From Mycobacterium sp. SMC-2 (GTDB lineage: Bacteria > Actinomycetota > Actinomycetes > Mycobacteriales > Mycobacteriaceae): a DNA stretch of 64,000 nucleotides. Under the pieces are notes generated by a model. That model was not told where the DNA came from and searched no databases. It was given only the letters and a program-made list of their open reading frames with translations. The DNA is taken from NCBI RefSeq assembly GCF_025263485.1, contig NZ_CP079863.1, positions 2,418,001-2,482,000 of the forward strand. Reading direction: 5' to 3'. The position numbers and the translations under genes were made by a program. How positions within the stretch are numbered: the first letter of the stretch is position 1; every line of letters starts with the position of its first letter. Shown here one piece after another: positions 43,401 through 52,042 of the stretch.

Positions 43401-45251
43401 GCCGGGGGCGTGCTGAGCGGCGGCCAGCGCCCGCAGCCCGGCCACCGCCTGGGCGCGCTCGCGGGCGACCACCGTGGCGAACCGCGCCTGCCGGGCCCGG
43501 TGATGGTTGAGCGTGTGCGCCACATCGGCCAACGCCACCCCCGCCCCGGGGCCGTCCATCCACTCGGCCAGCACCGACGCCGTCGCCGCCACCCGCTGCG
43601 CCGTCTTACCCGACACCACCAACGTCGACACCCCGAGATCGCGGTCACGCCGCACGCTCGGGGAGGTTTCCTGACCTTGCTCGATCACCACATGCGCGTT
43701 CGTGCCGCCGAATCCGAACGACGACACCCCGGCGCGGCGGGGATGCCCGCGATCGGGCCAACTGGTCCGGGTGCGAACGACTTTCATCCGCAACTCGTCG
43801 AAGGGGATATGCGGGTTCGGGCTTTCGAATCGCTGATTCGGCGGAATCTGGCCACGCTGCACCGCCAGCACCGCCTTGATGAAGCCCGCGATGCCCGCCG
43901 CCGCCTCGGTGTGGCCGAGGTTGGTCTTCACCGCGCCGATGAGCAGGGGAGCATCCTCGGAACGCCCGCGGCCGAGCACCGTGCCGAGGGCACGGGCCTC
44001 GATGGGATCGCCCAACAGCGTTCCGGTGCCGTGGGTTTCGACGTAGTCAACATCGCTGGGCTGCATCCCGGCGTTGCTGTAGGCGGCCCGCAAGACCGCC
44101 ATTTGCGCCGCCGGGTTGGGGGCCATCAGGCCGTTGGAGCGGCCGTCCTGGTTGATCGCCGAGCCGCAGATCACGGCCAGCACGCGGTCGCCGTCCCGTT
44201 GCGCGTCGGTAAGCCGCTTGAGCACCACCACCCCCGCGCCCTCGCCGCGCACGAACCCGTCGGCCGCCGCATCGAAGGCGCGGCACTTGCCCGTCGGCGA
44301 CAACGCGCCCACCTGGTCGAAGCCGCGAAACACCGCCGGTGACAACAATAAATTCACCCCGGCCGCGATGGCCAGCTGGGAATCCTCGGTCCGCAGACTC
44401 TGGCACGCCAGGTGGATGGCCACCAACGACGACGAGCACGCGGTGTCGACCGTCACCGAAGGGCCGCGCAGGTCAAGGAAATACGAAAGACGGTTCGCGA
44501 TGATGCTCGTCGCGCCGCCGGTGTTGCTCCAGCCGTCGACCCCGCAGAAGTCGTTCGAGGCGATCGCCCCGTATTCACTCAGGCACGCGCCGGCGAATAC
44601 TCCCGTCTGTGACCGGCGCAGCGAGCTCGGCGGGATTCCCGCGTGCTCCAACGCTTCCCAGGCCACTTCCAGCAGCAGGCGCTGCTGGGGGTCCATCTTG
44701 TCCGCTTCGCTCGGCGAGATCTCGAAGAACTCCGCGTCGAAGGCGTCGATGTCCGGCAGGAACGATCCCCAGCGCGTCGTCCGGGCGAGCGCCGCCGCCA
44801 CGTCGGGCGACTCCGACTCGAACGGTCGCCACCGTTCCGGTGGCACCTGGCCGATCGAGCAGCCGCGCTCACACAGGAACTGCCATAACGCCTCGGGCCC
44901 GGCTATTCCCGGGAACCGGCACCCCATCCCGATGACGGCGATTGGCTCGTCGAGTGGGGTGCGGGCCGGGCGGTTGAGTGTGGCGTCCGACTCGGGGCCG
45001 GGCTCGGGCGCGGTGAGGTAGGCGGCCAGAGCGTTGATTGTCGGGTTCTGCCAGAAGTCGACCGGGGATACCTTCTTGCCCAACAACTCTGACAGCTCGC
45101 CGGACAGCACGACGACTTCGCGGGAACTCACACCGAGGTCGGCCAGCGACAGGTCGGGGTCGACTTCGTCCGGGGTGCAGCCGATGTTGGTCACCAAGTA
45201 GTCGACCAACCAGTGGCGCAGGTCCGCTTCGCCACCGATGCCTGACGTCAT
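40479..45251 (-). CDS. ppsA: Phthiocerol synthesis polyketide synthase PpsA, shorter than usual
   Basis: A 1590-residue synthase: N-terminal loading carrier (LGVSSREV, Ser about 38), ketosynthase Cys about 270, acyltransferase GHSMGE about 716, ketoreductase GATGNIG about 1211 with Tyr about 1353, and a C-terminal carrier (LGLNSLMA about 1507, Asn in place of the usual Asp). The first carrier receives the fatty acyl chain from FadD26. The N-terminus is fixed by the ATGA overlap with fadD26. M. tuberculosis PpsA is 1876 residues, about 290 longer; here the acyltransferase-to-ketoreductase region is co-linear with PpsB. No frameshift or stop is seen, so the short form appears intact. Confidence 0.93.
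41401..41749. repeat. Ketoreductase-coding block in ppsA shared with ppsB
   Basis: Partner of 36866-37214. The offset differs from that of the acyltransferase block (4535 against 4559), so the intervening linker has diverged by indels while both flanking blocks stayed nearly identical. Confidence 0.85.
42610..43648. repeat. Acyltransferase-coding block in ppsA shared with ppsB
   Basis: Partner of 38051-39089. Both copies include identical synonymous choices, such as TTGGCGGCTGGGGGGTTAGG near 42720, which implies recent copying rather than shared protein constraint. Confidence 0.88.
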
Positions 45252-47002
45252 ACCGTCACGTCCAGCCTTTTGAACCCGTCGCTTTGGTAGCGTTCGACGC
45301 ACGCCGAGCGCCGCACCTTGCCGCTGGTGGTGATCGGTATGGATCCCGGTGACACCAGAACCAGGTCGGCGACTCGCACGCTGTGCGACTTCGATATCGC
45401 CGAGGTGACTTCGCGTTTCACCGAACGGAGTCGCAGCCGCGCCTCTTCCTCGGACGCCCCGCGGCCCTTCAGTTCGATGATCGCCACCAGTTGCTCGGTG
45501 ATGTCGTCGGGCACCGAGATGGCGGCGACCCGGCCGCCGGTGATTTCGGTGATGGTCGCCTCGATGTCGTCGGGATAGTGATTGCGCCCGTCGACGATGA
45601 GCAGGTCTTTGATGCGACCCATGATGAACATTTCGCCGTCGGCGATGACGCCCAGGTCGCCTGTCCGCAGCCACGGGCCCTCCGGGCATCCCGGAGCGGG
45701 ATCGGCCAGTTCGCCGTGAAAAAGGCGCGCCGTCTGTTCCGGCTTTCGCCAATATCCCAGGGCCACGTGGTCCCCACGCACCCAGATTTCTCCGACCGTC
45801 CCCGCGGGGCACTCGATCATGCTGTCCGGGTCGACGATTCGCACTGCGGCGGGATCGGGCGAACCGTAGCTGATGAGTTCGGTGCTGACCGTGCCCTCGG
45901 CCCCGCACGCCGTGGCCCGGCCGGCGGTCAAGTGCTCGTAGTCGAAACGGACCGTCTTGAGCGTGGTGCCCGGTTCGGGGCCCGCCACGTACAGCGTCGC
46001 TTCGGCGAGCCCATAGCAGGGCCGGACGGTCGTCGCGCGCAGGTTGAAGGGGGCGAAGCGTTCGGTGAAGCGCTTGACGGTCGCGACATGGATCCGTTCG
46101 CTGCCGCTGACGATCGTCTGCACGTCGCCGAGGTCCAGTCCCGCCATGTCATCGTCGGACGTCCTGCGGACAGCCAGTTCGAAGGCGAAATTCGGTGCGG
46201 CGGAAAAACATTGGCCGTTGGTGGCAAGCATCTGCATCCACCGGGCCGGGCGTTGCAGGAACGCCATGGGGCTCATCAGCACCGCGCTGCGGTTTGTCAC
46301 CAGCGGGGCACAAACCCCCAGAATGAGGCCCATGTCGTGGAACAGCGGCAGCCACGACACCAAAGAGAGGTTGGCCGGGAGCTTCTCCGGTTCACCGAAG
46401 AAGGCGTACATACATTGCGTGACGTTGGTGACGACGTTCTTGTGCGACACGATCACGCCGGCCGGCGTGCGTGTCGATCCGGACGTGTACTGCAGGTAAC
46501 CCGCTCCCGAGCGGAGCTGCGGGGCCGGCGCGAGTGCGCGGGGCGAATCCAGGTCCAGCAGGTCGACCTCGATGACCAGCGGCGCGGGCTGCCCGTCCTG
46601 GGCGCAGGCGTACTTGTTGACATCGCTGACCACGGCCGACGTCGTGAGAATGGCGACCGGGCTGCAGTCCCGCAGCACGGCGGAAATCCGCTCGTCGTGG
46701 ACGCCATAAAGCGGCGTGGACAGCGGAACCGCGATGAAACCGGCCTGCAGCGCCCCGAAGAAGGCCGCGACGTATTCCAGCCCCTGCGGCGCCGAGATCG
46801 CCACCCGATCGCCGGGGGAGCCGCAGAGTGCCAGCTCGTCAGCAATCACGCAGGCACGCCGAGCCACTTGGGCCCACGTCAGGTGTTCGGCAAACCCGCC
46901 GGGGTCCTGCTCGTAGTCGATGAACGTAAACGCCGTAGAGTCGGGGTGTTGCTCAGCGCGCTCCTGCAGCAAAGCAGGGACGGACATGTCGGTAACCGGC
47001 AT
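45248..47002 (-). CDS. fadD26: Long-chain fatty acyl-AMP ligase FadD26
   Basis: A 584-residue adenylate-forming enzyme (FadD26 583). The ATP-loop motif is [11 protein letters not shown], with [10 protein letters not shown], the adenylation motif TGDLG and hinge [18 protein letters not shown], all typical of fatty acyl-AMP ligases. It activates long fatty acids as acyl-AMP and passes them to the first carrier of PpsA without free CoA. A GGAAGG ribosome site precedes the ATG. Its stop overlaps the ppsA start. It is the first gene after a 547-base gap and probably carries the main promoter of the pps operon. Confidence 0.95.
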   Translation of the reverse strand: MPVTDMSVPALLQERAEQHPDSTAFTFIDYEQDPGGFAEHLTWAQVARRACVIADELALCGSPGDRVAISAPQGLEYVAAFFGALQAGFIAVPLSTPLYGVHDERISAVLRDCSPVAILTTSAVVSDVNKYACAQDGQPAPLVIEVDLLDLDSPRALAPAPQLRSGAGYLQYTSGSTRTPAGVIVSHKNVVTNVTQCMYAFFGEPEKLPANLSLVSWLPLFHDMGLILGVCAPLVTNRSAVLMSPMAFLQRPARWMQMLATNGQCFSAAPNFAFELAVRRTSDDDMAGLDLGDVQTIVSGSERIHVATVKRFTERFAPFNLRATTVRPCYGLAEATLYVAGPEPGTTLKTVRFDYEHLTAGRATACGAEGTVSTELISYGSPDPAAVRIVDPDSMIECPAGTVGEIWVRGDHVALGYWRKPEQTARLFHGELADPAPGCPEGPWLRTGDLGVIADGEMFIMGRIKDLLIVDGRNHYPDDIEATITEITGGRVAAISVPDDITEQLVAIIELKGRGASEEEARLRLRSVKREVTSAISKSHSVRVADLVLVSPGSIPITTSGKVRRSACVERYQSDGFKRLDVTV

Positions 47003-47549
47003 TCGTGGACCTTCCAGTGCTCTGACGCTGTTCGTTTATTTGCACGCAAGCTGCGTGCTGCGCGTCGAGCGGCTTCCCCGGTTACCGACAACCGCTCTCG
47101 TGAAGCAACCTAAGCATTCTTCGCGGATGAGACCTTGGGATTTACAAAATCAAAACGAGATGTAGCCCACAGCGCCGCGCGCTCCCTGGCCGCCTGAGCC
47201 GGCCCGGCTCGTCGCTGGCGGCTCTTGCGCGCCATATGAGAGGTACGCCCATGTGGCTTGTGGTGCTGTTGTTATACGAGTGATGAATAGTGATCAGAGT
47301 GGGGACCGCGGCGCGCTTTGCACCATGCGACGGTGGTAGTCCCACCGCACCGTTTTGACGACCCTGTACGGTGTCCACCTGCTCGGGCCGGATGGGGCGC
47401 CGACGCGCGTCCGGGCTGGCGGGCGGACGTCCCGCAGCCGGCCTCCGCGACGTCCCAGCTCCTCCTGTGTCCGGGTTGGCAAACTCTAGGTCAGCATCCT
47501 GGCGGGTGGCCCGCCGGATCTGTGGGTCGGTATGGCGGCGCCGCCACAG
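47003..47549 (-). other. Gap between tesA and fadD26, probable pps promoter region
   Basis: No convincing gene. Short open frames here have no ribosome site or recognisable product. The segment 47100-47160 is markedly richer in A+T than its surroundings, as expected for a promoter. A TAGAGT box (minus strand, 47484-47489) follows tesA and is succeeded by an AGGAGGAG purine run with no clear ATG or GTG, only a 62-codon frame starting TTG. In M. tuberculosis this interval holds Rv2929, a small hypothetical gene I cannot recognise here. Confidence 0.5.
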
Positions 47550-48296
<747 letters not shown>

Positions 48297-48517
48297 TCCC
48301 GATGTCATTGGTCACCCGGGCGTATCGCCGTTCGCGATATTCGGCGGGCGTCGGCCCGCTCGGCGCCGGCGCGGAAGTGCTGGAACAATCAAACCTGTGT
48401 TCCGGGCTGGTAGGAGCCGCGGCGGTCAAAAGCCCGACACACCGGGCCGCCACCGCTGTCACAAAGGCAACACCAGGCACACTGGTAACAATAGGAGTTT
48501 GCAGACGCCAGGAGGAT

Positions 48518-49261
48518 ATGGCCGTGTACCGGGTCTTTGAAGCGCTCGACGAACTGAGCGCCATCGTTGAAGAAGCACGCGGCGTTCCCATGACGGCGGG
48601 CTGCGTGGTGCCGCGCGGTGACGTGCTGGAATTGATCGACGACATCAAGGATGCGATCCCCGGCGAGCTGGACGACGCCCAGGACGTGCTCGACGCGCGC
48701 GACTCGATGCTGCAGGATGCAAAGTCGCACGCCGAATCCATGGTTTCCTCGGCGACCACCGAGTCCGAGTCGATGCTCAACCACGCCCGTGCCGAAGCCG
48801 ACCGGCTCTTGTCCGACGCAAAAGCGCAGGCAGACCGCATGGTGAGCGAGGCGCGCCAGCACAGCGAGCGGATGGTCGGCGAGGCCCGCGAGGAGGCGAT
48901 GCGCATCGCCACGGCGGCCAAGCGCGAGTACGAGGCCAGCGTCGGCCGTGCCCAGGCCGAAGCCGACAGGCTGCTCGAGAACGGCAACATCTCCTACGAG
49001 AAGGCCGTGCAGGAGGGCATCAAAGAGCAGCAGCGCCTGGTGTCGCAGAACAGCGTGGTGGAGGCGGCCAACGCCGAGGCCACCCGTCTCATCGACTCGG
49101 CGCACGCCGAGGCCGACCGGCTGCGTGGCGAATGCGACATCTACGTCGACAACAAGCTCGCCGAGTTCGAGGAGTTCCTCAACGGCACGCTGCGCTCCGT
49201 CGGGCGCGGTCGTCACCAACTCCGGACGGCGGCCGGCACGCACGACTACGCGGTGCGCTAG
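48518..49261 (+). CDS. sepIVA: DivIVA-domain septation protein SepIVA (Rv2927c type)
   Basis: A 247-residue, almost wholly coiled-coil protein (Rv2927c 245). The N-terminal YRVFEALDELSAIVEEARGVP resembles the DivIVA-like region. It is followed by a long Ala/Glu/Arg heptad region with repeated (A/E)EADRL units (about residues 95-220) and a basic tail. SepIVA is an essential factor of division and polar envelope growth in mycobacteria. ATG at 48518 follows a GGAGGA site with two bases between. It is divergent from tesA with a 233-base shared upstream region. Confidence 0.9.
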   Translation: MAVYRVFEALDELSAIVEEARGVPMTAGCVVPRGDVLELIDDIKDAIPGELDDAQDVLDARDSMLQDAKSHAESMVSSATTESESMLNHARAEADRLLSDAKAQADRMVSEARQHSERMVGEAREEAMRIATAAKREYEASVGRAQAEADRLLENGNISYEKAVQEGIKEQQRLVSQNSVVEAANAEATRLIDSAHAEADRLRGECDIYVDNKLAEFEEFLNGTLRSVGRGRHQLRTAAGTHDYAVR

Positions 49262-49302
49262 CCTCTCCGGGCCACCGTGGCCTGGAATTATGCGGTGCGC
49301 CG

Positions 49303-49308
49303 TAGGAT
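49303..49308 (+). promoter_or_regulatory. Candidate -10 box for the DUF177-rnc transcript
   Basis: TAGGAT fits the TANNNT -10 consensus and ends seven bases before the ATG at 49316, placing the start of transcription at the start codon. No ribosome site precedes that ATG, so leaderless expression of the DUF177-rnc pair is plausible. Confidence 0.45.
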
Positions 49309-49315
49309 TTCTTTT

Positions 49316-49900
49316 ATGACGCGGCAGCACGGCACCACCTCGCAGCGCCATCTGAACTCGCCGTTGAGGATCGACATCACCCGGCTCGGGCGGCGCCCCG
49401 GGGCGATGGTCACCCTGCGCAAGACCGTGCCCAGCCCGTCGCGCATCGGGCTGGACATGATCGCGATCGAGGCGGGCGCTCCATTGGAGCTGGACCTGCA
49501 GGTCCAGTCGGTGTCCGAAGGCGTGCTGGTGACGGGGACGGTGGACGCGCCCACCGTGGGCGAGTGCTCCCGTTGCCTGACCCCGGTCAACGGTCGGGCG
49601 CAGGTCCGGTTGACCGAATTGTTCGCCTACCCTGACAGCACGACGGAGGCGACCACCGAGGAGGACGAGGTCGGTCACATCGTCGACGACACCATCGACC
49701 TCGAGCAGTCGATAGTCGACGCCGTGGTTCTCGAGCTGCCCTTCTCGCCGGTGTGCACGCCCGATTGCCCGGGGTTATGTCCCGAATGCGGTGTTTCCCT
49801 CGCGGCCGAGCCCGGCCATCAGCACGACCGCATCGACCCGCGGTGGGCCAAGCTGGCCGGCATGTTTCCCGAGGCCGACGCGCCGCGGGGTGAGCAATGA
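49316..49900 (+). CDS. DUF177 (YceD-like) protein, Rv2926c type
   Basis: A 194-residue cytoplasmic protein of the YceD/DUF177 family (Rv2926c 207). It carries a central GECSRCL cysteine pair and a C-terminal [13 protein letters not shown] cluster that may bind metal. In many bacteria this gene precedes rpmF and is linked to 23S rRNA processing. Here it overlaps rnc by four bases, which supports a link to RNA processing. The start is uncertain: ATG 49316 fits the leaderless promoter, while GTG 49277 would give a length nearer Rv2926c. Confidence 0.85.
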   Translation: MTRQHGTTSQRHLNSPLRIDITRLGRRPGAMVTLRKTVPSPSRIGLDMIAIEAGAPLELDLQVQSVSEGVLVTGTVDAPTVGECSRCLTPVNGRAQVRLTELFAYPDSTTEATTEEDEVGHIVDDTIDLEQSIVDAVVLELPFSPVCTPDCPGLCPECGVSLAAEPGHQHDRIDPRWAKLAGMFPEADAPRGEQ

Positions 49901-50610
49901 CGTCACGGCAAGACCTGCTCGACGCGCTCGGGGTCGAACTGCCCGATGAGCTGCTCTCACTGGCGCTGACGCATCGCAGCTACGCCTACGAGCACGGCGG
50001 GCTGCCCACCAACGAGCGTCTGGAGTTTCTCGGCGACGCCGTACTGGGTCTGACCGTCACCGACGAGCTCTACCACCGGCACCCCGACCGGTCGGAAGGG
50101 GACCTGGCCAAGCTGCGGGCCAGCGTGGTCAACACCCACGCGCTGGCCGACGTCGCCCGCAAGCTGTCCGGGGACGGCCTTGGCGTCCACATGTTTCTCG
50201 GGCGCGGGGAAGCCAATACCGGCGGCGCCGACAAGTCGAGCATCCTGGCCGACGGCATGGAATCCCTGCTGGGCGCCATCTACCTGCAGCACGGAATCGA
50301 CACGGCCCGTGAAGTCATTTTGCGGCTGTTCGGCGCGCTGCTGGACGCCGCGCCGACGCTCGGGGCCGGGCTGGACTGGAAGACCAGCCTGCAGGAGCTG
50401 ACCGCCGCGCGGGGCATGGGCGCGCCGTCGTACGTGGTCACCTCCACCGGCCCGGATCACGACAAGGAATTCACCGCCGTCGTCGTCGTGATGGATACCG
50501 AATACGGGTCCGGTGTGGGGCGCTCCAAGAAGGAGGCCGAGCAGAAGGCCGCGGCGGCCACCTGGAAAGCCCTGGAAGCGCTGGACACCGCGGGGAAAAC
50601 GTCCGCCTGA
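49897..50610 (+). CDS. rnc: Ribonuclease III
   Basis: A 237-residue RNase III. The N-terminal catalytic domain has the signature [13 protein letters not shown], with the second acidic set in [12 protein letters not shown]. The C-terminal double-stranded-RNA-binding domain spans about 160-230 ([17 protein letters not shown]). It cuts double-stranded RNA, including rRNA precursors. The ATG overlaps the DUF177 stop. The gap to fpg is entirely filled by a tandem palindromic repeat. Confidence 0.96.
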   Translation: MTSRQDLLDALGVELPDELLSLALTHRSYAYEHGGLPTNERLEFLGDAVLGLTVTDELYHRHPDRSEGDLAKLRASVVNTHALADVARKLSGDGLGVHMFLGRGEANTGGADKSSILADGMESLLGAIYLQHGIDTAREVILRLFGALLDAAPTLGAGLDWKTSLQELTAARGMGAPSYVVTSTGPDHDKEFTAVVVVMDTEYGSGVGRSKKEAEQKAAAATWKALEALDTAGKTSA

Positions 50611-50611
50611 A

Positions 50612-50721
50612 CCGATGGTGATGACCCGCCGCGCCCGGCTTCGCCGCGCTTGCGATCATCACTGGGCCCGATGGTGATGACCCGCCGCGCCCGGCTTCGC
50701 CGCGCTTGCGATCATCACTGA
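50612..50721. repeat. Tandem pair of about 54-base hairpin-forming repeats
   Basis: Two near-perfect copies begin at 50612 and 50668 (period 56). Each begins CCGATGGTGATGACCCGCC and ends GCGATCATCACTG, so GTGATGA pairs with TCATCAC around a GC-rich core that can itself fold. The second copy ends at the base before the fpg ATG, leaving no separate ribosome site. It has the shape of a repetitive extragenic palindrome and could act as a terminator or mRNA-stabilising hairpin behind rnc. Confidence 0.8.
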
Positions 50722-51582
50722 ATGCCCGAGCTGCCCGAAGTCGAGGTCGTGCGCCGCGGCTTGCAGGCCAGCGTGGTGGGCAAGACGATCACGGCCGTGC
50801 GGGTGCACCATCCGCGCGCGGTGCGCCGCCACGAGGCCGGGCCCGCCGACCTGACCGCCCGGCTGCTCGACGCCCGGATCACCGGCACCGATCGGCGCGG
50901 TAAGTATCTGTGGCTGCTGCTGGACGGTCCAGCCCAGCCGGATACCGCGCTCGTCGTGCACCTCGGCATGAGCGGGCAGATGCTGCTGGGGGAGGTGCCG
51001 CGCGCCGACCATGTGCGCATCTCCGCGCTGCTCGACGACGGGACCGTGCTGAGCTTCGCCGACCAACGCACCTTCGGCGGCTGGATGCTCGCCGACCTGG
51101 TGAGCGTGGACGGCAGCGTGGTGCCGGTCCCCGTCGCGCACCTCGCGCGCGATCCGCTGGACCCGCTTTTCGACCGCGACGCCGTGGTGAATGTCTTGCG
51201 GCGCAAGCACTCCGAGATCAAGCGGCAGCTCCTCGACCAAACCGTGGTGTCGGGCATCGGGAACATCTACGCCGACGAGGCGCTGTGGCGCGCCAAGGTC
51301 AACGGCGCCCGAATCGCGGCCACGCTGACCCGCAAGCAGCTGGGCGCTGTCCTGGACGCCGCGGCCGACGTGATGCGCGACGCGCTGGCCCAAGGTGGGA
51401 CGTCGTTCGACTCGCTGTATGTCAACGTCAACGGCCAATCGGGCTACTTCGACCGATCGCTGGACGCCTACGGCCGCGAAGGGCAGCCCTGCCGCCGCTG
51501 CGGCGCGGTGATGCGCCGGGAGAAGTTCATGAACCGGTCGTCGTTCTACTGCCCCAGATGTCAGCCGCGGCCGCGCTCTTGA
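50722..51582 (+). CDS. fpg: Formamidopyrimidine-DNA glycosylase (Fpg/MutM)
   Basis: A 286-residue base-excision repair enzyme. The mature N-terminus PELPEVE carries catalytic Pro and Glu, the beta-hairpin Lys is in DRRGKYLW, the helix-two-turn-helix region carries [15 protein letters not shown], and the C-terminal zinc finger has CRRCG and CPRCQ. It removes 8-oxoguanine and ring-opened purines and nicks the strand. The ATG directly abuts a palindromic repeat with no Shine-Dalgarno, so expression may depend on read-through from rnc or leaderless initiation. In M. tuberculosis the next gene is Rv2923c; here an iron-transport cassette intervenes. Confidence 0.95.
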   Translation: MPELPEVEVVRRGLQASVVGKTITAVRVHHPRAVRRHEAGPADLTARLLDARITGTDRRGKYLWLLLDGPAQPDTALVVHLGMSGQMLLGEVPRADHVRISALLDDGTVLSFADQRTFGGWMLADLVSVDGSVVPVPVAHLARDPLDPLFDRDAVVNVLRRKHSEIKRQLLDQTVVSGIGNIYADEALWRAKVNGARIAATLTRKQLGAVLDAAADVMRDALAQGGTSFDSLYVNVNGQSGYFDRSLDAYGREGQPCRRCGAVMRREKFMNRSSFYCPRCQPRPRS

Positions 51583-51596
51583 GTTTGCGCGCAGGG

Positions 51597-51665
51597 CGTC
51601 GAGTGTGTGCGCCCACGGTTGCGACACGCCGAGCGACGTGTCGCACCCGGGACGCACACTCGACG
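51597..51665. repeat. GAGTGTG-type palindromic intergenic repeat, copy 1
   Basis: Outer inverted ends CGTCGAGTGTG (51597-51607) and CGCACACTCGACG (51653-51665) enclose a second palindrome, GCGACACG to CGTGTCGC (51621-51644). The whole could fold as one long stem. It begins 15 bases after the fpg stop and lies just before the feo promoter. Related copies are at 54520-54601 and 59137-59237. Confidence 0.75.
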
Positions 51666-51690
51666 GGCGCCGGGCAGGCTTTCGCGGGAA

Positions 51691-51724
51691 AGGTGAGGTT
51701 ACCCTCACCTCGCGTCGTTATCCT
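51691..51724 (+). promoter_or_regulatory. Candidate metal-regulator operator and -10 box of the feo operon
   Basis: AGGTGAGG-TTAC-CCTCACCT (51691-51710) is a dyad with only the four central bases unmatched or partly matched. Its arms resemble the AGGTTAG/CTAACCT arms of DtxR-family (IdeR, MntR/SirR) boxes but with G/C changes and wider spacing, so the regulator is uncertain. TATCCT (51719-51724) fits the -10 consensus. The dyad therefore covers the -35 region, where a repressor would block feo expression when iron or manganese is plentiful. Confidence 0.55.
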
Positions 51725-51731
51725 TGGTGGC

Positions 51732-51758
51732 ATGGTGGACCTGTGGAACCTGGGCTAG
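51732..51758 (+). CDS. Possible leaderless 8-codon leader ORF coupled to feoA
   Basis: ATG at 51732 starts the peptide MVDLWNLG and ends at TAG 51756-51758. The -10 box TATCCT ends seven bases upstream, placing the transcription start at the ATG. The TAG shares its last base with the GTG start of feoA (TAGTG), the usual geometry of translational coupling. Tiny leaderless frames of this kind are widespread in mycobacteria; no function can be assigned to the peptide. Confidence 0.4.
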   Translation: MVDLWNLG

Positions 51759-52042
51759 TGAGGAAATCGGTGCGGAGGTCGCTCCGTGTACCGGGTTCGC
51801 CGACCGTGCTGGCTCAGCTCGCGCCGGGCCAGCGGGCAACCATCGTGGGCGTCGCGCCGGCGGCTTCTGCCGTGGTGGCGGGCCGTCTGCGGCAGCTCGG
51901 CTTCCGGCCGTCGTCCGCCGTCGAGGTCATTCGGCGCGCCCCGATGGGCGACCCGACCATTTACCGGATTCAGGACACCGAACTGTGCCTGCGCCGGCGC
52001 GAGGCGCGGTTGATCGAAGTCGACCCGGGGAGCGTCGCATGA
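51758..52042 (+). CDS. feoA: Ferrous iron transport protein FeoA
   Basis: A 94-residue SH3-like FeoA protein: LAQLAPGQRATIVGV, LRQLGFRPSSAVEVIRRAPMGDP and LCLRRREARLIEVDP follow the FeoA pattern in order. The GTG at 51758 is chosen because it overlaps the stop of a leader frame and keeps the protein close to family length; GTG at 51743 is the alternative. FeoA is a small cytoplasmic partner of FeoB. Its stop overlaps the feoB start (ATGA). I know of no feo genes at this site in M. tuberculosis, which has Rv2923c directly after fpg. Confidence 0.85.
   Translation: MRKSVRRSLRVPGSPTVLAQLAPGQRATIVGVAPAASAVVAGRLRQLGFRPSSAVEVIRRAPMGDPTIYRIQDTELCLRRREARLIEVDPGSVA

Noticed and set aside
47294..47482. 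A 62-codon minus-strand frame in the tesA-fadD26 gap, preceded by a -10-like box
   Set aside because: It would start with TTG, has no placed ribosome site, and the product matches nothing I know; kept only as part of the gap description.
51691..51710. Calling the feo dyad a standard IdeR iron box
   Set aside because: The arms carry GTGAG instead of GTTAG and the centre-to-arm spacing differs, so only a DtxR-family-like label is justified.
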